Positions 6,255 through 10,635 of a stretch of 10,635 bases of DNA are shown here, one piece after another. The translations under genes were made by a program, and so were the position numbers. The DNA lies in the NCBI GenBank assembly GCA_016215145.1, contig JACRLA010000013.1, positions 1 to 10,635 of the forward strand. Direction: 5' to 3'. How positions within the stretch are numbered: the first letter of the stretch is position 1; each line of letters opens with the position of its first letter. The stretch comes from Chloroflexota bacterium. Lineage in GTDB: Bacteria > Chloroflexota > Anaerolineae > Anaerolineales > VGOW01. The notes below the pieces were generated by a model. It did no database searches, was not told the origin of the DNA, and saw nothing but the letters and a program-made list of their open reading frames with translations.

Positions 6255-6878
6255 ATGACCGAACCCGAACCCCTCTTTGAACGACAACGCCAACCCTTGC
6301 TCATCGTTATCTCCGGTCCGTCCGGTGTGGGTAAAGACACCGTGATCCAGCGCATGAAGGAACGCGGCGTCTCCATGCACTTCGTGGTGACGGCAACCAC
6401 GCGCGCCCCCCGCCCGGGCGAAGTGAATGGCACCGATTATATTTTCGTCAGCAACGATCAATTTGCCGAGATGATCGAAAAGAACGAACTGATCGAATAC
6501 GCCATCGTCTACAACGATTACAAAGGAATCCCCAAACAACAAGTGCGCGATGCCATGGCAAGCGGCAAAGATGTCGTCATGCGTATTGACGTGCAGGGCG
6601 CGGCAACGGTTCGCTCCATCGCCCGCGACGCCCTGCTCATCTTCATCACCACCGACTCCGAAGAAGAACTGGTGGCGCGGCTGCAAGCGCGCAAAACCGA
6701 AACACCCGAAGGACTCAAACTACGCATCGCCACCGCCCGCAAAGAACTCAAGCGCATCGTCGAATTTGACTACTGCGTCATCAATCCCGAATTTCATTTA
6801 GAGACAGCCGTCGACTCGATCCTTGCCATCATCGAAGCCGAACACAACCGAGTCAAACCGCGCGTGGTCACATTGTGA
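6255..6878 (+). CDS. gmk: Guanylate kinase
   Basis: 207 residues, the usual length. It phosphorylates GMP (and dGMP) to GDP with ATP in the cytoplasm, an essential step of purine nucleotide metabolism. P-loop GPSGVGKD at 21-28 (Asp at the last position where Ser or Thr is common), the GMP-binding signature TATTRAPRPGEVNGTDYIFV at 46-65, DVQGA at 112-116 and an Arg-rich lid with RLQARKTETPEG at 142-153. No Shine-Dalgarno sequence precedes the ATG; the inverted-repeat element lies just upstream. The stop overlaps the next gene by 4 nt (GTGA), pointing to co-transcription and coupled translation. Confidence 0.95.
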   Translation: MTEPEPLFERQRQPLLIVISGPSGVGKDTVIQRMKERGVSMHFVVTATTRAPRPGEVNGTDYIFVSNDQFAEMIEKNELIEYAIVYNDYKGIPKQQVRDAMASGKDVVMRIDVQGAATVRSIARDALLIFITTDSEEELVARLQARKTETPEGLKLRIATARKELKRIVEFDYCVINPEFHLETAVDSILAIIEAEHNRVKPRVVTL

Positions 6879-7624
6879 ACGACACACACCCTCAAACCTC
6901 GCATCACTACTCGGTTGCCCTGCCTAGCGCCAAACCGATCTTCACCTATCTTCTTCTCGGCACGTTGGTCGTCGTCTATATTTTGCAAGCCCTGTCCGAA
7001 ATTATCCTTGGCGACGATCTACTCTTCTACTTCGGCGGCAAGATCAACGACTTCATCGTTAGCGGCGAATACTGGCGGCTCGTCACGCCGATATTTTTGC
7101 ACGGCAGCCTTGCCCATCTGGGATCCAACGCCCTGAGTCTTTTCATCTTCGGCGTGCGCGTCGAATCATTTTTCGGGCATCGTCGTTTTCTCATCGTCTA
7201 TCTTCTCTCCGGCGTTGCCGGAGTCGTTGCCAGTTTCATCTTCAGCGCGCAACCTTCGCTCGGAGCGTCAGGCGCCATCTTCGGTTTACTGGGCGCATTC
7301 ACCGTTTACTTTTTCAACAATCGCAGCAAGTTCGGTGATCGCGGCAACGCCTATCTAAGAGATATGCTGGTGCTGATCGGCATTCAGCTCTTCGTCAGTT
7401 TTCGTCCGGGCATTGATCTATGGGGGCATGTCGGTGGATTGATCGGCGGCGCGGCGGTGAGTCTGTTCATCGCCCCCCAATGGCGCGTGGACATTGACCC
7501 AACCACGGGGCTGCCGACTCTCGGCGACGACCATCCACTTAACCTGTGGCGTGGTTGCATTGTTTTAATTTTTGCGTTTGCCTTACTCCTCATCACTTTC
7601 TTCGTCAGTGCCCTGCGCTGGTGA
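6875..7624 (+). CDS. Rhomboid family intramembrane serine protease
   Basis: 249 residues from GTG 6875-6877, overlapping the gmk stop by 4 nt. About six or seven membrane segments. Catalytic dyad inferred as Ser132 in GASGAIFG (130-137) and His185 in HVGG (185-188); GEYWRLVTPIFLHGSLAHL (64-82) is the family loop 1 and Asn85 fits the oxyanion site of TM2. An extra C-terminal TM (about 227-246) follows a hydrophilic loop. It should cleave TM segments of membrane proteins; the substrate is not indicated. Its stop overlaps the next GTG by the same GTGA junction. Confidence 0.93.
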   Translation: MNDTHPQTSHHYSVALPSAKPIFTYLLLGTLVVVYILQALSEIILGDDLLFYFGGKINDFIVSGEYWRLVTPIFLHGSLAHLGSNALSLFIFGVRVESFFGHRRFLIVYLLSGVAGVVASFIFSAQPSLGASGAIFGLLGAFTVYFFNNRSKFGDRGNAYLRDMLVLIGIQLFVSFRPGIDLWGHVGGLIGGAAVSLFIAPQWRVDIDPTTGLPTLGDDHPLNLWRGCIVLIFAFALLLITFFVSALRW

Positions 7625-10182
7625 TTCGCCGCACCATGAATCTCCGACTTCCACGCGAAGCGTCCAACTTCAAACTTCAAACTTCCAAGACTCTCTTCGT
7701 GATGGTCGCGGTTCTGCTCTTCGCCGCCTTCATGCATCTCTATCTCATTGGCTCCTACCCACCCGGACTCGATTCCGATGCGGCAACCGATGGACTCGAC
7801 TCGCTGAAGTTCACTCGTTATGGCATCACCCTTTTTTATATCGTCATCAACGCCAACACCGATCCATTGTTCATTTACACCGCGACGGCGACATCGTGGT
7901 TGTTCGGTCCGCGGGTGATCGCTTTACGTCTGCCTTCCGCGTTTTTTTCTATTCTCTCTTTCGCCACCACTTACGTCGCGCTCGCCGAACTCACACGCGG
8001 CGAATTTGATTCAAAAATGCGAAAGCAGATCGCCATCATCGCCGTCGCCGCGCTCGCCGCGAGCCAACCCATTGCGTTCTTCAATCGCATGGGCTTGCGC
8101 TTCAGCACACAAGACGTGATTCAAATGGCGGCGGTGTGGGCATTGGCGCGCGCGATTCGGTTAACAGACATGGCAGATCTTAAGAAACCTGTTAGGGCTT
8201 GGCTTGTGGCGGGGGCGTTAGTGAGTCTCACTCAATATACTTACCCTGCGGCGCGTGTGTTGCCGTTGCTCTTCGGTTTAATTTTTTTAATCAAAGCGCC
8301 TTCGGGTTGGTGGCGAAATAAAAATTTTTGGCGCGGATTAATGCTGTTTGCCCTTGCCGCCTTCGTCGTTATCCTGCCTCAACTTATATGGTATGCGTTT
8401 TACCCCGACACCTTCCTCGCCCGCGCCGGACAAACGAGTTTACGCAACAACCCGCTCTACGATCAACTGGGCTTGTGGGGAACACTGCTTGATAAGATTT
8501 ACAAGTATCAAAGCGCACTCGGTTCCTACTGGCAAGGACAATACGATCAGATCAAAGAACCGTTGCTCGCGCCATTGTTCTATTACGGATTTCTGATCGG
8601 CATTGTTGTTATGGTGATCAATTTCCGCAAACGATTTACGTGGGCTTTGCTCATCGGCATCGCCGTTATGATGTTGCCCGACATCATCTCTGGCGAGCGC
8701 GATTGGCCTCACGAGTTCCGACTCACGGGCGCGTATCCTTTCATCGGCGGCGTGGTGGGGCTGGGGTTTAGCGGAATCATCAGTTGGTTAAGGCGATGGC
8801 GGTCACTGCAAACGGCGGCGTCACTGGCGTTGATCGTCGGAGTCGTGATCACTGCCAGTCAACAATCCATTAAATTTTTCGGCGACGAAGGCGGCAACTG
8901 GGGCAAGATGAAATGGGGCGGCAACACCTGGCTCAAGCGAGTCGCCGCAGGCAACGGTGAATTCATCGCCAACAGCAGTGAACCGATCCTTGTGCCTATG
9001 AACGATTATGCGCGCACAACAATTAAATATCTGGCATCGAATCGAGCGCAGGTGGCACGAAGCGCGATAGACATTAATGGAAAGTGGATTGTTGGGCTGG
9101 ACAATGCGCGCGTATTGCTGCCACGTAGCGATGACGAAGAATTGTGGCACGGTGACGCGACGCAATGGGTGTTGTTTCTTGGCGACACGGTTTACGTTTT
9201 GCCGCCGAGCGCGGATGTTTTAAATTTTCTTCCGCCGCAAAATGACAGTACGCTGATTCACGGCAAGGGCATTGACGACAAAATGAATCTCGGTCATCTC
9301 GGCACGCTCGACTGGAGTCGTTTGGGATTCGCGTCTACTTATCAGCCACAGTTCCCGATGCGCCTCTGTTTTAAAACGGGCAACTGCTTAATCGGCGCGA
9401 GTTACAACGACACAAAATTAAAAAGCGACGGCACGCTACGTGTGCAACTTTTCTGGACATCCAACGGCAAAACGCGCGACGAGTATTTGATGTTTGTGCA
9501 TCTCGTGGATCAGAATCAAAATGTAATCGCGCGTAACGACGAGTATCCACTTCACGGCGCTTATCACACCTACGAGTGGCGCAGTGACGAAACGATCATC
9601 ACTGTGACCGATCTTAAGTTGCCAAAAGAGATCGCGCCCGGAGCGTACGGGCTGCAAGTGGGTTTCTATTTGCCCTTTGACCTCAATCGCGTTAAGACGG
9701 AGGATGGAAATGATCGCGCTTACTTTGTTCACCTCAAGTCGCCGCGCCCGGCAATCACTCTGCCCGCACACTACACGCCGCTCAACATTTCATTTGCCGA
9801 TGAAGTGACTCTGATCGGCTATCGGATCGATTCGACTCCCGCGCCCGACCGTCCACTTAAGTTGACCGTGTGGTGGCGCGGCAGCCGCCATGCCAGCGTG
9901 GATTGGACTTCTTTCTTCCATCTCACGCCAAAAGGCGATCCCAACAAAGTGATCGCCCAATCCGATCAACCCATTGGCGGCACATATCCTTCTACCATAT
10001 GGGATGAGAATGAGATCGTAGAGGAGCACATTGAGATCGACGGGAAATTTGAATCGGGTGACTATTCGATCTGGATGGGTCTTTATTCGCCGATCACCAC
10101 TGAACGCGCAACGATCCGTAACAGCCCCAATGCCACACAAGACAATCGAACTTTATTGGTTGAGATAAATGTTAAACCATAA
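7621..10182 (+). CDS. GT39-like membrane glycosyltransferase with tandem C-terminal beta domains
   Basis: 853 residues if started at GTG 7621-7623, chosen because it overlaps the rhomboid stop by GTGA exactly as at the previous junction; ATG 7636 or GTG/ATG 7699-7702 are alternatives. Residues about 24-410 form a polytopic GT-C fold like the dolichyl-phosphate-mannose/ArnT group, with the acidic first loop motif GLDSDAATDG (49-58) where the catalytic Asp is expected. Substrate is probably a polyprenyl-phosphate sugar; the acceptor is unknown. After the membrane part lies an extracytoplasmic region with two similar beta-sandwich domains at about 604-687 (LFWTSNG...FVHLVDQNQN) and 746-823 (VWWRGS...FFHLTPKGDPN), likely acceptor- or sugar-binding. 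The first 21 residues include a heptad repeat translated as NFKLQTSK. The frame is intact and ends in TAA. Confidence 0.88.
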   Translation: MIRRTMNLRLPREASNFKLQTSKTLFVMVAVLLFAAFMHLYLIGSYPPGLDSDAATDGLDSLKFTRYGITLFYIVINANTDPLFIYTATATSWLFGPRVIALRLPSAFFSILSFATTYVALAELTRGEFDSKMRKQIAIIAVAALAASQPIAFFNRMGLRFSTQDVIQMAAVWALARAIRLTDMADLKKPVRAWLVAGALVSLTQYTYPAARVLPLLFGLIFLIKAPSGWWRNKNFWRGLMLFALAAFVVILPQLIWYAFYPDTFLARAGQTSLRNNPLYDQLGLWGTLLDKIYKYQSALGSYWQGQYDQIKEPLLAPLFYYGFLIGIVVMVINFRKRFTWALLIGIAVMMLPDIISGERDWPHEFRLTGAYPFIGGVVGLGFSGIISWLRRWRSLQTAASLALIVGVVITASQQSIKFFGDEGGNWGKMKWGGNTWLKRVAAGNGEFIANSSEPILVPMNDYARTTIKYLASNRAQVARSAIDINGKWIVGLDNARVLLPRSDDEELWHGDATQWVLFLGDTVYVLPPSADVLNFLPPQNDSTLIHGKGIDDKMNLGHLGTLDWSRLGFASTYQPQFPMRLCFKTGNCLIGASYNDTKLKSDGTLRVQLFWTSNGKTRDEYLMFVHLVDQNQNVIARNDEYPLHGAYHTYEWRSDETIITVTDLKLPKEIAPGAYGLQVGFYLPFDLNRVKTEDGNDRAYFVHLKSPRPAITLPAHYTPLNISFADEVTLIGYRIDSTPAPDRPLKLTVWWRGSRHASVDWTSFFHLTPKGDPNKVIAQSDQPIGGTYPSTIWDENEIVEEHIEIDGKFESGDYSIWMGLYSPITTERATIRNSPNATQDNRTLLVEINVKP
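7666..7686. repeat. Three heptads at the 5' end of the glycosyltransferase gene
   Basis: AACTTCA, AACTTCA and AACTTCC in tandem. Same 7-nt period as the intergenic arrays. It lies inside the coding frame if the gene starts at 7621 or 7636, and in a gap if it starts at 7699 or 7702. Confidence 0.75.
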
Positions 10183-10217
10183 CGTGCCGCATAAAAATAA
10201 CTTTACTTGCGTGGTAG

Positions 10218-10226
10218 TGTTAGAAT
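10218..10226 (+). promoter_or_regulatory. Candidate extended -10 promoter for the Memo gene
   Basis: TGTTAGAAT, with transcription start expected near 10233 and a leader of about 37 nt. Same form as the candidates at 6113 and 6130. No clear terminator separates it from the glycosyltransferase gene, so readthrough is also possible. Confidence 0.45.
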
Positions 10227-10252
10227 CTTAGTGCCAACCAACGCACGCAACT

Positions 10253-10273
10253 GCCATTCGCCACTTACTATGG
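10253..10273. repeat. Three heptads abutting the Memo start
   Basis: GCCATTC, GCCACTT and ACTATGG, matching the consensus of the arrays at 2813 and 6026. The third unit contains the ATG start (10270-10272). Preceding bases are too degenerate to extend the array with confidence. Confidence 0.6.
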
Positions 10274-10635
10274 ACATCCGCCCTTCCCCCATTTCCGGAC
10301 ATTGGTATCCCGCGCACTCTGCCGCGCTCGCCGAATCAGTGGACGAGTTTCTCAATGCGGCGCAACTTCCCGAAGGTTTTAAACCTTCGGGAAGTTCTAC
10401 CATCGTCGGCGTCATCGCCCCTCACGCTGGTCACATCTACTCGGGCGCGGTGGCAGGCTACGCTTTTCAATCCGTGCGCGGGTTGGAGATTGATACGATT
10501 GCTATCGCTTGCCCGGGTCACTTTCACGACGATGGCGCATTGATCACCAGTGGGCATGAGGCGTACGAAACGCCGCTCGGCGCGGTGGCAGTGGATCAAA
10601 ATTTGGTGGAAGAGTTGAGAAATGAATTGGCAAAA
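10270..10635 (+). CDS. amrB: Memo-family protein, AmmeMemoRadiSam system protein B (5' part)
   Basis: The first 122 codons of a gene that runs off the end of the window. SGHWYP (9-14), APHAGHIYSG (50-59) and CPGHFH (81-86) are the Memo signatures; His52 and His84 correspond to metal-binding His residues in human MEMO1. The family (AmmeMemoRadiSam system B) is often encoded with AMMECR1 and a radical SAM protein. The distance from WYP to APHAG is longer than usual, and this is where an in-frame 33-nt palindrome encodes about 11 extra residues. No Shine-Dalgarno sequence is present. The AMMECR1 and radical-SAM partners, if any, lie outside the window. Confidence 0.9.
   Translation, partial: MDIRPSPISGHWYPAHSAALAESVDEFLNAAQLPEGFKPSGSSTIVGVIAPHAGHIYSGAVAGYAFQSVRGLEIDTIAIACPGHFHDDGALITSGHEAYETPLGAVAVDQNLVEELRNELAK
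10364..10396. repeat. 33-nt perfect palindrome inserted in the Memo coding frame
   Basis: 16-bp arms (AACTTCCCGAAGGTTT at 10364-10379, complement at 10381-10396) around a single central T. Length 33 is a multiple of three and encodes about residues 32-43 (QLPEGFKPSGSS). Deleting exactly these bases joins Ala-Ala-Pro-Thr-Ile-Val in frame, so the block behaves like an inserted palindromic element. Confidence 0.9.

Noticed and set aside
6240..6686. 148-codon minus-strand frame opposite gmk
   Set aside because: gmk motifs are unmistakable on the plus strand; the His/Gly/Asp-rich antisense product is a codon-bias shadow.
10364..10396. Intrinsic terminator
   Set aside because: The hairpin lies inside an open Memo reading frame and is not followed by a T-run.
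10336..10599. Minus-strand frame opposite the Memo gene
   Set aside because: The plus frame 10270-10635 carries all N-terminal Memo motifs; the antisense frame has none.

Overview
The window looks like a chromosomal segment from a Chloroflexota bacterium (probably Anaerolineae-like). This is inferred from the style of the secreted proteins: a lipoprotein-type S41 peptidase with an alanine/proline/threonine-rich N-terminus, a large GT-C glycosyltransferase with tandem C-terminal beta-sandwiches, and a gmk-rhomboid-glycosyltransferase run. No rRNA, tRNA, CRISPR array or complete insertion sequence was seen.

Layout. A small YtxH-type membrane protein (+, 1-219) and a minus-strand cluster converge on a strong bidirectional terminator (221-258). 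In transcription order the minus-strand cluster is an FmdB-type zinc-ribbon protein (6024-5638), a membrane-anchored HEFQH zinc metallopeptidase (5564-3540), a small lipoprotein (3500-2877) and an S41-family lipoprotein peptidase (2795-267). The S41 gene is interrupted by one in-frame TAG and also carries a perfect 45-bp tandem duplication. The C-terminal ~125 residues of the S41 protein are a paralogue of the small lipoprotein next to it, so the cluster holds a free and a peptidase-fused copy of the same unrecognised extracytoplasmic domain. The plus strand then carries gmk (guanylate kinase), a rhomboid intramembrane protease and a GT39-like membrane glycosyltransferase, probably coupled through two identical 4-nt GTGA overlaps. 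The window ends in the 5' part of a Memo-family gene (AmmeMemoRadiSam system protein B).

The least expected structure is in the gaps. Almost every intergenic gap, and one coding N-terminus, consists of degenerate 7-nt tandem repeats kept strictly in register: 13 heptads upstream of fmdB, 10 between the two lipoprotein genes, about 9 between fmdB and the metallopeptidase, about 4 between the metallopeptidase and the small lipoprotein, about 3 before the Memo start, and 3 in the 5' end of the glycosyltransferase. They abut stop and start codons closely. They recall the heptanucleotide STRR repeats described in cyanobacteria. Two other inverted-repeat elements are present: a 67-nt element with 17-bp perfect arms in the gmk leader, and a 33-nt perfect palindrome inserted in frame in the Memo coding sequence.

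Three candidate promoters share the extended -10 form TGTTANAAT. Those for fmdB and gmk are back to back and overlap, so the two operons may compete for polymerase. The minus cluster appears to be an envelope/secreted proteolysis set; the plus operon couples nucleotide metabolism with membrane functions and gives no clear joint role.
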